A stretch of 64,000 bases of DNA from Odiellus spinosus (Eukaryota; Arthropoda; Arachnida; Opiliones; Phalangiidae). This document shows positions 50,201 through 59,850 of the stretch, piece after piece (the stretch's first letter is position 1; every line of letters begins with the position of its first letter). The position numbers and the translations under genes were made by a program. The stretch covers positions 32,725,686 through 32,789,685 of the forward strand of contig OY987226.1 in assembly GCA_963920705.1 (NCBI GenBank). Direction: 5' to 3'. The notes under the pieces were generated by a model, which was not told where the DNA came from, made no database searches, and saw only the letters and a program-made list of their open reading frames with translations.

Positions 50201-51280
50201 ACATCCTCACAGGGAATAAATATTTACCCCGCGTTATACCCGTTTTCGTTTTTGCTAGTCGAATTACACTGATAAATATCATGAAGCGCGCGTGTAAACT
50301 TATTCGAGCTAACTTGTTTACCAACAATCTAGGAAGCTCCTCCCGTTCATGACTAGCGTTATACTAGAGCCATAGCGTACGGTTCATATTCTTGTGTTAA
50401 ATCTATTCTTGGTGTCACCAATGGATTCCTTGGCCAAATTTAACAGGGGAAAGGTGGAATTAGCGCGATCGAGCCAGTATTTGCGAAGATATGGACGATT
50501 TAAAAATTTTGCATTGTTTTGGAATAGAACCCGTAAAGAAATCCTTATTTGGAAGGAAATCGTCGATAACTTCGCAAATATTGACTGTTAAATTCGGCCA
50601 AGGAGTCGATTGGTGACACTCGTTTCTCGGTCCGAAGCGCGGAAGTGGCTCCTTTAGCAAATTTTTAGAGTTTTTCATATATTTTAGCACACCGTTAAGA
50701 AATAGAAATTCTTAGACATATTTTGAAATTACGTTTTCGCGAAGAGTTAGTGGCCAAATTCTGGGTTTGAGAAGTTTATTTTGTAGCGGGAAACTCGAAC
50801 TTTACGTAGAAAACGAGCGCGTAAGCCCCCGATTTTTTGCGAAGCTCGTAAAACCGTATTTCCCGGCCCTAAATGGAAACATTCCCTTGAAAACGATTTA
50901 ATTAATTATGCTAATTATCGCGGTTGGCTTATTAGGGTCATCTTCTCCGAGTCTTTTCCTAGAGTGTTGAAGCTGCGTTCCGCGAATAGCCCCATTATTT
51001 ATCTACAAAATGAGCCCTTCCATCTTTAAATCGATCCAACCAAAGTTGTTATACATTTTTAAAAGTGTTCAGAATTAGAAGCGTTCAGAATTAGGCGACC
51101 CTACCATAGTATTTGCGTAATTTACCATTAAAATTTAATTTTGAAAAATAATATTTTCAGGCCATTCATTATTTGGGATTCATCGTACTGTCTTACGGTT
51201 TGGCGTTCATTACGTCTCTCCTCTTTGAATCGCCAGTAATTAGGCTCGAAAAATTTCTAAGGGATGGCGTGAAATCATAA
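41215..51280 (+). CDS. NRF-6-like acyltransferase, 15 exons, complete
   Basis: Exons: 41215-41593, 43285-43445, 43514-43607, 43685-43787, 43846-44048, 44127-44288, 44636-44729, 44792-44881, 44938-45103, 45163-45242, 45320-45442, 45500-45623, 47521-47695, 49962-50104, 51161-51280. All junctions keep phase, giving 738 residues and a TAA stop. The family (nose resistant to fluoxetine, acyltransferase 3 superfamily) consists of multipass membrane proteins linked in C. elegans to lipid or drug transport; the exact substrate is unknown. The N-terminus has a signal peptide (AAILIVCYVLNC). The NRF domain follows with IDSYGKLPSG, YDEC and ICVPNSC. The acyltransferase part has LNCIHGIRFISMTWVILGHT with the conserved RxxxxxxxxxxH pair, then FSVDTFFLLSGFLLSYL, WYLANDMQFFIISP, RIGPYLIGCLLGF and LSRTAWA. 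The ATG at 41215 is preferred because it begins the signal peptide. Introns hold at least eight transposons. Confidence 0.96.
41779..42160 (+). mobile_element. GCG-rich MITE family, copy 2 (expanded)
   Basis: It starts TTTGCGTCCGCTTGCGCAGT and ends with AACTGCGCAATT. TTTCCCATTTGCGCAG, a 16-bp unit, is repeated about nine times at 41800-41960, the largest expansion among the five copies. Flanks share GAGTTC. It lies in intron 1 of the NRF-6-like gene. Confidence 0.85.
42528..42604. repeat. Short inverted repeat GTAGAATCCACC
   Basis: The ends TAGTAGAATCCACC and GGTGGATTCTACTTTA flank 45 bp. Related sequence with CCCTCGGAAAGGGTAACTTTTA occurs at about 52810-52860. It is probably a small MITE; the duplication is unclear (possibly TA). 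Confidence 0.5.
42893..43195 (-). mobile_element. GCG-rich MITE family, copy 3
   Basis: The 303-bp copy runs from GGTAAGGTTCCAATTGCGCA to GCAAGCGGACGCAAACC. It is flanked by the perfect 8-bp duplication TAATTTTC (42885-42892, 43196-43203). It lies in intron 1, 90 bp before exon 2. Confidence 0.92.
44300..44581 (+). mobile_element. GCG-rich MITE family, copy 4
   Basis: The 282-bp copy runs from GGTTTGCGTCCGCTTGCGCA to CAATTGGAACCCTACC. It is flanked by GGTTAATT and GATTAATT (7 of 8). It sits in intron 6, beginning 12 bp after the exon 6 donor. Confidence 0.9.
45765..46122. repeat. Foldback repeat in NRF-6-like intron 12
   Basis: The inner arms CTCCAACCAATCGCGTAACG at 45846-45865 and its complement near 46009-46028 are perfect. 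The outer arms (GGAAATATATTCCAA, CCAGATTTC.CT) match with gaps. No target duplication could be fixed. Confidence 0.65.
46124..47247. mobile_element. TAGACCCTAAAAT repeat, copy 2, split by Harbinger insertion
   Basis: It starts TAGACCCTAAAATAAAAT and ends TTTAGGGTCTA. It is the reverse complement of 33938-34495 but interrupted by the 610-bp element at 46625-47234. It lies in intron 12 of the NRF-6-like gene. Confidence 0.75.
46625..47234 (-). mobile_element. PIF/Harbinger element with transposase N-terminal remnant
   Basis: The ends AGCTTAGTTCCCACTTGACC and GGTCAAGTGGGAACCTAGCT are inverted repeats flanked by TTA (46622-46624, 47235-47237). A minus-strand frame from 46946 encodes 92 residues with KRRRFWMRDIFKRRRAQGF at about residues 37-55. 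This resembles the conserved N-terminus of Harbinger transposases (R-x-W-V-R-P-I followed by R-x3-G). The frame stops soon after and the DDE domain is missing, so this is an internally deleted copy of a once autonomous element. Confidence 0.8.
47320..47478. promoter_or_regulatory. Heat-shock-element-like arrays in NRF-6-like intron 12
   Basis: At 47368-47395 GAA and TTC alternate without a break every 5 bp for six units. At 47453-47475 there are five perfect units (TTC, GAA, TTC, GAA, TTC). A three-unit run is at 47322-47334. Heat-shock factor trimers bind three or more such units. The segment belongs to a dispersed repeat also found inverted at 37740-37860, and it ends 40 bp before exon 13. 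Confidence 0.6.
47924..48167. mobile_element. hAT-like MITE with 8-bp TSD
   Basis: The 244-bp element has ends CAGGGACGGAAATAAG and CTTATTTCCGTCCCTG. The perfect 8-bp duplication ATCCATAC flanks it (47916-47923, 48168-48175). CAGGG ends with 8-bp duplication are classical hAT. It contains a C10 tract and GGACA.TGTCC repeats. It lies in intron 13. Confidence 0.92.
48352..49765. repeat. Foldback element in NRF-6-like intron 13
   Basis: The left arm 48352-48545 is the reverse complement of about 49590-49765 (shared GATGGCGCCAGGGACTC, and AAATGGAGAAAGGAGTCTTC). The outer ends share GGTCAATC. A family D MITE is nested at 48740-49077. Open frames in the arms are mirror copies of each other. Confidence 0.8.
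48740..49077. mobile_element. MITE family D, copy 2
   Basis: The 338-bp copy starts CAGAAGCCGATGAAACCCTC and ends GGTTTCATCGGCTTCTG. It is flanked by the perfect duplication GTATGAT (48733-48739, 49078-49084). It is homologous to 30765-31099 throughout. Confidence 0.93.
50396..51108 (-). repeat. Dispersed repeat R3, copy 2
   Basis: The right end CAGAATTAGGCGACCCTACC is the inverse of the start of copy 1 at 40615. The motif ATTCCTTGGCCAAATTTAAC at 50425 is also inverted at about 50586-50605, so part of this copy is palindromic. It lies in intron 14, which with copy 1 brackets most of the NRF-6-like gene. Confidence 0.75.
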
Positions 51281-51413
51281 TTAGTAATAATTACTGATTA
51301 TTTCTCATAAATTAACAGACAAAGAGGCTGGCACTGTGATACGAGTCATTTAAGTGCATTTATGTTAATTTTCAAATTTTTATTGCGTTCAGTTTATTTA
51401 TTTTTATTAGAGA

Positions 51414-51419
51414 AATAAA
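51414..51419 (+). promoter_or_regulatory. AATAAA polyadenylation signal after NRF-6-like gene
   Basis: AATAAA lies 134 bases after the stop codon, in sequence free of repeats. Confidence 0.55.
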
Positions 51420-51485
51420 AATTGGCTTTAAACTATGCAAAGACTAAGACTTTGCTTTATTTCCTGGACTGTAAATTATATGGTA

Positions 51486-52140
51486 TGTACCCCTTTCGCC
51501 CAAAACATTTCGCCCAAAATTATCTATTCCCATTTCGCCCAAAATTATCTATTCCCATTTCGCCCAATCCTACTTTGCCTAATCGCATTATCATTTGGCC
51601 CTAAATTATCTCTTCCCATTTTGCCCAAACTAAAAATTCCTTTTCTCAATTCGCCCAATCCCAATTTGCCCAATCGTTTTATCAGCTAGCCTAGAATTAT
51701 CTATTCCCATTTTGCCCAAACCAAAAATTTCTCTTCCCTTTTCGCCTAAAACGATTAAAGCTTAAAAATTTTAAAATTTAAAGTCTTAGTAGGCCAAAAA
51801 AGTGACTTTTATTTAATTTAGGTTAGGTTAGGTTAGGTTAGGTTAGGTTGGGGGGAAAAAGTGGAAAAAATGTGACTTGGGCAAAATGAGATTGGTCCAA
51901 ATCAAAACTGGGCGAAACGAGATTGGGCGAGAAGACATTAGGCCAAATGGGAATTGGGCCAACGGGAATTGGGCGAAAAGAAATTGGGCCAAATGGGGTT
52001 GGGCGAAATGGGATTTGGGCGAAAAGAAATTGGGCGAAATGGGAATTGGGCGAAATGAAATTGTGCGAAAAGAAACTGGGCGAAATGGGAATTGGGCGAA
52101 ATGAAATTGGGCGAAAATAAATTGGGCGAAATGGGGGTAG
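51486..52140. mobile_element. TTCGCCC-type element with TTAGG core, long copy
   Basis: The left half repeats CCCATTTCGCCCAA and the right half repeats TTGGGCGAAATGGGA, about eight times each. Between them, at 51818-51849, are six perfect TTAGG units. Ends are CCCCTTTCGCCCAAAAC and TTGGGCGAAATGGGGG. A shorter relative is at 25349-25486. Open frames on both strands reflect the repeats. Confidence 0.75.
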
Positions 52141-52239
52141 ACCAATTATATTATTATTTTCATGATTAATAAATGTATTTTATTTTTTAAAAGTTAATAA
52201 AGTGATAACAAGATGGTTAAGCCCATACATGTCTGACAC

Positions 52240-52563
52240 TTTCGACGTTCTCATTTTGCATGACAAACGTTTTCATTTTGCATGACAAACACACAGCTAA
52301 GCGCCAAATCATCCGAATGACGTTAGTTCCATTCTCATGATCTAGTTAATGTAACTGAGCCTAAAGTAAAAGTAAAACTTTGAAGTGCCTTAAAATGAGA
52401 AGAGTGACCCTAGCGAACTCGTTCTTCCGAATTCACTAGGCCTACGACCCCCTCGCTTTTACTGGGATTTTAAATTAAATGATTTGTAATTTGGAAAAAA
52501 CAGGACTAAACTGGAAATTCGGTAACGGAAAATATTCCTGCTTACAGCCATAATTTTGCCTGA

Positions 52564-52597
<34 letters not shown>

Positions 52598-52790
52598 CAG
52601 TTTGCATGACAAACTTAATTTTGCCCTACAAATTATTTCATTTTGCATGACAAACGCAACCATTTTGCATGACAAACGCAAGAATTTTGCATGACAAACG
52701 CAAGAATTTTGCATGACAAACGCAAGCATTTTGCATGACAAACGCAAGCATTTTGCATGACAAATATTTGCATTTTTCATGACAAAGAAT
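52240..52790. repeat. 22-bp minisatellite CATTTTGCATGACAAACGCA
   Basis: Two units lie at about 52250-52292 and about eight at 52610-52785, separated by unrelated sequence and a T tract of about 35 bases. The unit is TTTTGCATGACAAACGCAAG plus two variable bases. Confidence 0.85.
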
Positions 52791-52859
52791 ATGTAATAAT
52801 TCTATCGTAGAGTCCACCCTCGGAAAGGGTAACTTTTAACGCCCCACCATAGTTGTAAA

Positions 52860-53778
52860 GAATTACCCTTCATATAGGCATATATCTTAGTTCGAAATAC
52901 CAAAATAGATAAACAATGACCAATCACCGTTAAAACTGAGTTTGAAAACCATTAAAAATTCTCGCGCACTCTAGGCGATATTTTCCACTTGTCGATTTTA
53001 GAAGAAATATTCGGCTGTTCTTGTCGCCAATCACGAGCGAGTACGCGTATTTTAAAAATACGCGTACTCGCTCGTGGTTGGGGAATAGATCAGACGGGAA
53101 TATTAAAAAACAATACGGCTCGTGCTCGCCTAGTTCGCGGAGCTAGGCAGCCAAGGCTTAGCATCGGAACTTTGGAAATTGATCATAAAATAACGAAATA
53201 TTTTTGGTGAGTTATATTATTGTTTTTCTCATTATTTTAGCATTCTTAATCGATTAAAAATAGCTTGTTTCGGCCTTTCATTCTCCCTTTAATGAGGCGT
53301 ATGTCGAGCTGTACCAAGTTAGAAATCCGCTGGACGTATTAATTTTTTTTTGCACTAATTCTGGACCAGTTTTTGTTTAGAGTCGAGTATTTTGTAGCGG
53401 AAAACTTGATCTTTATCCGTTGAAACCTTATCTCCCGGGGTGTAAAAGGTAACTTTCCCTAAAAACGGTTCAAATTATACAAAATTGGGAGTAGGGCTAA
53501 TTAGGGTGTTATCTTCACCGGATATTTTCCCAGGATTTCAAAGCTATTTTTTCAGAATAGCCCGATTTTCAGTCTAGAAAACGAGCCCACTAACCCTAAT
53601 TTGAGCCAGTCAAACCAAAGTCATGAATTTCAAAACCATATTTTTTTAAGCATAATTAAAAATGGTGCAATAGCTTTATTTTTTGTAGAGCCAATGAAAC
53701 CACGATACATCAGCGTTCAGTACACTAGGCATTATTAGTTCGGAGCCTTGTATGCAATAAGATTGGGTGTCTAACTAC
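52860..53778. other. Intergenic, nothing firm
   Basis: A perfect hairpin ACGAGCGAGTACGCGTATTT / AAATACGCGTACTCGCTCGT lies at about 53034-53074. Otherwise no gene or element was recognised. A TTTATT at about 53669-53674 could be the minus-strand polyadenylation signal of the SLC16-like gene. Confidence 0.45.
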
Positions 53779-54184
53779 GGTAAGGTTCCACTTGCGCAGT
53801 TCCCACAAGCGCATTTTCTTTTGCGCAGTTTTCCATTACCACAGTTTTCCATTTCCGCAGTTTACCATTTGCGCTTTTTTCATTTGCGCAGTGTTCATTT
53901 CCACGTTATGTTAGGTTAGTTAATCACTCGAACTAGCCTGTCACTCTTGTTATATTATAAGTTAGGTTAGGTTAGTTTATCACTCGAACTAGCCTGTCCC
54001 TCTTGTGGACAGCTCGATGGCAAACTGCGCAAATGGAAACCGTTCAAAAAATGGGAACCGCGCAAATGGAAATGCGCAAATGAGAAACCCCGCAAATGGC
54101 TACTGCTCAAATGTGAAACCGCGCAAATGGGTACTATGCAAATGAAAATGCGCAAGTGGGAAACTGCGCAAGCGGACGCAAACC
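53779..54184 (-). mobile_element. GCG-rich MITE family, copy 5
   Basis: The 406-bp copy starts GGTAAGGTTCCACTTGCGCA and ends GCAAGCGGACGCAAACC. It is flanked by the perfect repeat TCTAACTAC (53770-53778, 54185-54193). The right duplication ends 2 bases from the stop codon of the SLC16-like gene, so the gene's 3' UTR must run through this element. Confidence 0.92.
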
Positions 54185-54195
54185 TCTAACTACAT

Positions 54196-55589
54196 CTACT
54201 CTCTGGGTTTAAACCAATCATTCTTTCGTGTCCAACCGAATAGAAGGGCGACGAAAAGGTTGACGACGGCAAAGAGATAATACAAGTAAGCGTAGCTTCC
54301 GTAAGTGTCCCGAGACAGACCAATCAAAAATGGCAAACAAAATTGAGCCACGGATAAGGTTGCCGTGGAGAAACCCATTGACACGGCTATCTTAGACGTG
54401 CCTAGAGTGGCTAAACCTGGTACGAGGCAGGCGCTGCTAACAGCGTAAAACGTTGAAAATAGGCAGGCCACGATGACGTAAACAGCGTTATTGGTTAGCG
54501 TCAAAAGCAAAAGCGTCAATGCCATAAACACGCTGGCTAAACCGATTAGAGTTTCGACGGAACACAATTTGGAATCCAGAAGCCAAGCGGTCGGAATACT
54601 GGCCAAATCAACGAAGGCTAAAACTTCCAAAATGTACTTGTTCAGACTCGGTTCCAGGTTAGTGTCGATTCCGTAATCAACGATGGTCATTCGGAAAGCG
54701 ATATTGGTCGTGAGGCTAATGTTGTAAAAGAAGCACAAGGCGTAGAAGTTTTTGTCACGAAGCAAATTAAATAAATCAGTTTTAAGATTATTTTCGCTTT
54801 TAGCACCTTTTTCGTGTTGGATATCGGGTAATTCAGATTGTTTTGTTTCGAGGAACGAATTAAGTTCTTGTTCGGAGATTGGGTCTCGGTCCTTATTGGT
54901 TTGACGTTGTACATGACGTCGTGGTCTTATAATCAGAGCGAGAAGTAAGGTTTGACAATAAAGTGACCCGTGAATTAACCACGATGATTCCAGTCCGTAT
55001 TTCTCAGCGGATGTGACGATTATTGAAGGTAAGATTAAGCCCGAAAGACTGGAATTAGCCGTAAGTACCATAAACGCTTTGGCCAAGTGTCTCTCGAAAT
55101 GCGTCGAGACGACTTGAAATATAGGCGGAAAAGTCATACTGCAACCGATTCCTAAAAACCATTTCCGCGTAAATTCATATAATCAACAAAAATACGCCAC
55201 AGGCGCGCGTTAGACTTCTCACCTCTTACGGCCATGCACACCGTGAGCCACGTAACAGGGTCATCCAACGGTCTGAAAACGGACAGACACGAGCCGAGCA
55301 TTCCTAGAAAGGTCTCCAAAATCAAGGTTTTTCTGGTTTTCAAACGGTGATAAATCGGGCCACTTAGGCATGAAAAAACGCAAGCGAAAAGAGCGAAGGT
55401 ATTCGTTGGATAGGAGGCTACTTGTTTGGTGACGTCGTATCGTTCCTGAATAAGGACGAAGATTACTCCGGAAGAAACGTGGTAACCAACGTTAAAAACC
55501 AAATAGAAACAGCCGCATATCGCTATGAACCAGGAATAGAACGAATCCATCGAAGCATTATCTGGCGAAATAAACCTCAACACTCCCAT
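54196..55589 (-). CDS. SLC16 (monocarboxylate-transporter-like) MFS protein
   Basis: Two exons on the minus strand, 55589-55223 and 55151-54196, are joined with a 71-bp intron and encode 440 residues. The family moves monocarboxylates, amino acids or related solutes across the plasma membrane; the substrate cannot be told here. About twelve hydrophobic helices are visible, split by a polar loop near residues 205-250 as usual for SLC16. Helix 1 reads SWFIAICGCFYLVFNVGYHV, followed by SGVIFVLIQERYDVT and SYPTNTFALFA. GIGCSMTFPPIFQVV spans the splice junction and matches the family's helix 4 region. The usual DGGWGW motif before helix 1 is replaced by a SFYSW-type sequence, so this is a divergent member. 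The ATG at 55589 is the first plausible start; an acceptor-like TTTGTAG about 50 bases upstream suggests a 5' UTR exon. A MITE abuts the stop codon. Confidence 0.9.
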
Positions 55590-56048
55590 CGCTCTTATGG
55601 CGAGATGAATCTCGAATCGCAGATCTACAAAACTACTATCTTTAACTCTGAGCTTAATCTAATAAAAATATTTAAACAATTATGCGTGAAACTTACGCTA
55701 TTCCACTTACAACTATCAGCGGTTTGTTATCTTAGATGTAGAAGGAGCCTTACAACGCGTACTTGAGGGTGCTGACTCTTAATTCGCTGAACAAGGGATT
55801 TCATTGAATTCAGCTTTTCCCACGAATTGAGAGTTCAATAATTTTGTTATGAACCGACCCTTTAAGATGAACTTCATAGCAAACTAAATTTCGAAGCCTA
55901 ATCTGAAATATGAATACCTAGTTTATAACATACATTTAGGCAGAGTTATTTGTGGAGTGTTTGGATGAAAGGCACTGACGATTTAAATTTATATGTCCAT
56001 TGAAAGTTGTGTTGTTGGTTATCAGTGTCGTTATATTCAAAGTTTTAA
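55590..56048. other. 5' flank of SLC16-like gene, nothing recognised
   Basis: This should hold the promoter and any untranslated first exon of the transporter gene, but no core promoter element stands out. Confidence 0.4.
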
Positions 56049-56447
56049 CAGAGGTATATAATAACCCCCTTCGGGGGGAAGTATGAAAGGTAGACAAAAT
56101 CGACGAACAACAAGTGCCCGGCGTAAATCTCGGCGGATCGACACACCGCTTTACTCCCAAAAAATAGTTACACCATTTTGAACCTCACTTAATTTTCCCT
56201 ACGCGAGCTGAAGTCAACCTTCGTCTCCAATTTAACAGACAGCCTGAGCTGAGACAGGAAGTTCTAAACACAAATCGAGCAGTCTTGTTTATACAAAGAC
56301 CATTTACTAGAGTAGCGACATTGAGAAGTCCAGCGCGAGCTAGTTGCCTAGATAGTCAGCAGCGGGCTCTTGTTGTTCGTGATTTTTAGCATTGGTAGTA
56401 TAGGGGCTTTCATACTTCCCCCCGAAGGGGGTTATTATATACCTCTG
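56049..56447. mobile_element. Element family G (CA..TG ends, 7-bp TSD)
   Basis: The 399-bp element has ends CAGAGGTATATAATAACCCC and its reverse complement. The perfect duplication GTTTTAA flanks it (56042-56048, 56448-56454). The subterminal CCCCCTTCGGGGGG forms a small hairpin on each side. No coding potential recognised. Confidence 0.93.
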
Positions 56448-58079
56448 GTTTTAATAATTACAAATATTAAAAAAAAAGAACTCACGACACGAATCCATTT
56501 GCTTCTAGTCCCCAGACTAGGTTTTTTTTATCAATATTTGTCCCTATATATCGTTTTAAATATGACAATTTAAATATGATGGCTTATATAAACTAGACGT
56601 CGCGAAAAAAAACTCGGCGCCGAGTTTTTCAAAGGTGACGGCGTAAACCATGAACTTATCGGCGGCGGCAGCGTTTATTGGCGATCGACGTCACGTGGGC
56701 AGAATTTTTTTTTACTTTATAGCTACACCACAGGTATGGCTGTTACATTCGGTGGTTCACCGCCGGTGGCGTCGTCGCCGCCGCCGTTGCAAAATGACGA
56801 AAAGCAAGCAGTCGCGTAAGGTTACTTGAAAAACACGAATACCCCTTAATTTTGATAGGCAAAATGTTTGCGAAAAGAGACAAAACGAAGTAAAAATTAA
56901 AAGAGGCAAAGGCGAAGGATATATGAAAAGGGGCAAGATAAAGGGAGGACGACGAGTACCGAGGATCGAGTTGAAGGGCGGCCGAAAAAGTATCGAGATA
57001 ACGGGGCAGGCGAAAATGAAAAGTCGAAAAGGAAGTCATTGGCTTAGCTATTCCTATGGGCTTGACCATCTGGGTCATTCCATATGGTTTCACCTAGGCA
57101 TGCAACTATGGGTCGGCAGATGTTAATGAAATTTGGTACACTTGTTTCTATGCTTAAAAAACTAGGATTCCCAGATTTTTAAGATGAAAATAAAAATAAT
57201 TGAATTTTTGGCGAAATTTAGAGTAATCCCCAAGATTTTTAGAACGTCAGCGAAAAAAAATTATGCTCTTGCGAAAATACCAATATCTTACTGGCGCTTC
57301 GGTTGATTCTTCGGAATTTACTCATGTTTATAGACTAAAAGACGAGGAATCCGATGGTAATCTCGAAAATGGTCTAACTCTTTTAGTTTTTTGGTTTTTA
57401 ATATTTTTTAAATTTCGCGGGGGATCCTATACTGTGACGTGTGACGTCAAGAGGACCAACTTAAAATTTTTATTTTCACTTTATTCAAGACCCCGAGGTC
57501 ACATCTTTCACCTAGTATATATTTGGTTCTTGGTATTTGTTTCGTATCTAACTGGTAATCAAAAACAAAAGTTTCAAATTTTTGGAATTTTTATATTTAT
57601 AATATGTACAGGGTGTTTCGAAAATGGCGGTAGGATCGAGCTCCAATGGGTTCTATTGGCCATTCTAAGACGAAAATGTTCCATGACATTTTGTCCTACG
57701 GGGCGCCCTTTAAGAATTACGAAATGAGCGTCAAACCCTCTACGTACGCCTCTGGAACAACATTAAGTAATCCCAGATTTCAGGAGAGCGGGTGGGCTTT
57801 TATTATAGGAAAATGTGTCGGAAACATTATACTTAAATCTCGGTGAATGTCCTTACGTTTATGTGTTATTAGTTGATAAAAAACTATATATAGTCTAACG
57901 TGAATATTATATTATCTTTGTCTATTTTATATGTATATAAAAGGTTACTTGTAAATAAATAGATCAGTTATCGTTTTGGATCTTGCGAGAGTTAATTAGA
58001 GTCTACCAAACAACACAGTTTAAGAGATAAATATCATAAAACTGATTTTTTGCAAAAGTGCAAAGCTAGAATACGCAAC
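56448..58079. other. Intergenic with degraded repeats
   Basis: The string GACGTCGCGAAAAAAAAC at 56596 is shared with repeat R1 (16595-16612, minus strand). About 56930-57015 is a degraded, inverted relative of the 26-bp minisatellite at 36430-36945. A 154-codon open frame at 57263-57727 and the CAGGGTGTTTCGAAAATGG near 57608 match no family I can name. Confidence 0.45.
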
Positions 58080-59850
58080 CTTTACTAAACATCTAAACCA
58101 GCTGGAAGCGCAACTATATTTTAACAAATTTCATCTAAGCCTCTACTATAGCTGAGGTGCTTGAGATTTTAATTGGCCAAAACTAGTCTAGTTTCCATCA
58201 AAACATCTAAACGCACTGAAGGAATGAAGCGCAGCCGTATTTTTAATAAGTTTCATCTAAGCCTTGGCTAGATTTGTACTGGCAGATATTAAAAGAGGCA
58301 ATAGCCATTCTAGATTCCATCTAAACCAGCTGGAGGCTTGAAGCGCAAACATATTTTTAACAAGTTTCATCTAAGCCTTGGCTGGATTGTGGTGCTAGAG
58401 ATTTTAAGAGGCAATAACCTTTGTAGCTTCCATCAAAACATCTAAACCACCTGGAGGATTGAAGCTCAACAATAATTTTAACAAGTTTATTCTAAGCCGT
58501 GGCTAGATCTGTGGTGCTAAATATTTTCAGTGGCAATGACCAGTCTAGTTTGCAGCAAACATCTAAACCCGCTGCAGGGATGAAGCGCAAGCATATTTTT
58601 AACAAGTTACATCTAAGCCTTGGCAAGATGTGTGGTATTAGAGATTTTTTGTGGCAATAATCAGTCTAGTTTCCATTGAAACATTTAAACCAGCTGGAGG
58701 GATGAAGGGCAACCATATTTTTAACAAATTTCGTCTAGGCGTTGGCAATATCCGTGTTGCTACTATTTTAAGAGGCATTAACCGGTCTAGTTTCCATCAA
58801 AATATCTAAACCAGCTGGAAGCGCAACCATATTTTAACAAGTTTCATCTAAGCCTTGACTAGATCGGAACTGCTAGAGATTTTTAGTGGCAATAACCAGT
58901 CTAGTTTCCATCAAAACATCTAAACCCGCTGAAGGGATAAAGCGCAACCATATTATCAACAAATTTATCTAAGCCTTGGCTAGATTTGAACTGGCAGAGA
59001 TTAAAAGAGGCAATAACCAGTCTAAATTCCATCAAAACATCTAAACCAGCTGAAGGGTCGAAGGGCAAAAACATATCTTTAACAAGTTTCATCTAAGCCT
59101 TGGCTAGAATGTGGCGTTAGAGGTTTTATGAGGCTATAACTGGTCTAGTTTCCATCAAAACATCCAAGGCCGCTGAAAGGGATGAAGCGCAAACATATTT
59201 TTAACAAGTTGCATCTAAGCCTTGGCTAGAATGTGGTATTAGAGAATTTATGTGGCAATAACCGGTCTAGTTCTCATCAAAACATCTAAGCTTGCTAGAG
59301 GGTTGAAACGAACCATGTTTTTTAAGCAGAGGATTTAAAGAGGCAACAACTAGTCTAGATTCCATCAAAATATCTAAACCAAATGGAGGAAACATGAGCA
59401 GCCAAATTTTTTTAACAAGTTTCATTAAAGTCGTGGCTAGATTTACGGTCTATCGCAGGGACTATCTGCGACGACGTTGACCGTAACAAATTGCACAGTC
59501 CCTGCTAGGCTGCGTGCATAAGGGAAGAGCGTTTTAAAGGGGCACATTTCTGAGCAGATAGCGCCTTTAAAGAGGCAATAACCAGTCTAGATTACATCAA
59601 ATCAACTAAAACAAGTGGAGGGATGAAGAGCAACCACATTTTTGACAAGTAGTTACATCTAAGTAGTGGCAAGATTTAGAGTCAAAGAGATTTAAAGAGG
59701 CACTAACTGGTCTAGATTCCTTCAAAACATCTAAACCAAGTGGAGGGATGAAAAGCTGGAAAATTTCTAACAAGTTTGTTATTAGATTTTGGGCAAAGAG
59801 ATTTAACGAGGCAGCCAGTCTAGATTCTATCAAAACATTTAAAGCAACTG
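58080..59850. repeat. Satellite with period near 120 bp, about 14 copies
   Basis: The phrase CATC(T)AAACC.GCTGGAGG recurs at about 58090, 58205, 58318, 58438, 58560, 58681 and onward, spacing 113-122 bp. Each unit also carries AACAAGTTTCATCTAAGCC and CAATAACCAGTCTAG. Units vary far more than those of the 100-bp satellite. A G tract of about 17 ends the array. Dispersed repeat R4 is inserted at 59467-59575. Confidence 0.9.

Noticed and set aside
51843-52145. Open frames on both strands with repeated RPISFRPI or GRNEIGRK
   Set aside because: Caused by the TTGGGCGAAATGGGA repeats of the TTCGCCC element.
52605-52785. Regularly spaced repeats suggestive of a CRISPR array
   Set aside because: Units are contiguous 22-bp minisatellite copies without unique spacers, in eukaryotic DNA.
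57263-57727. A 154-codon open frame that could include an exon ending at a GT near 57356
   Set aside because: No recognisable domain, no acceptor-linked neighbours and a CAGGGTGTTTCGAAAATGG-like transposon motif further along. Left as unassigned.
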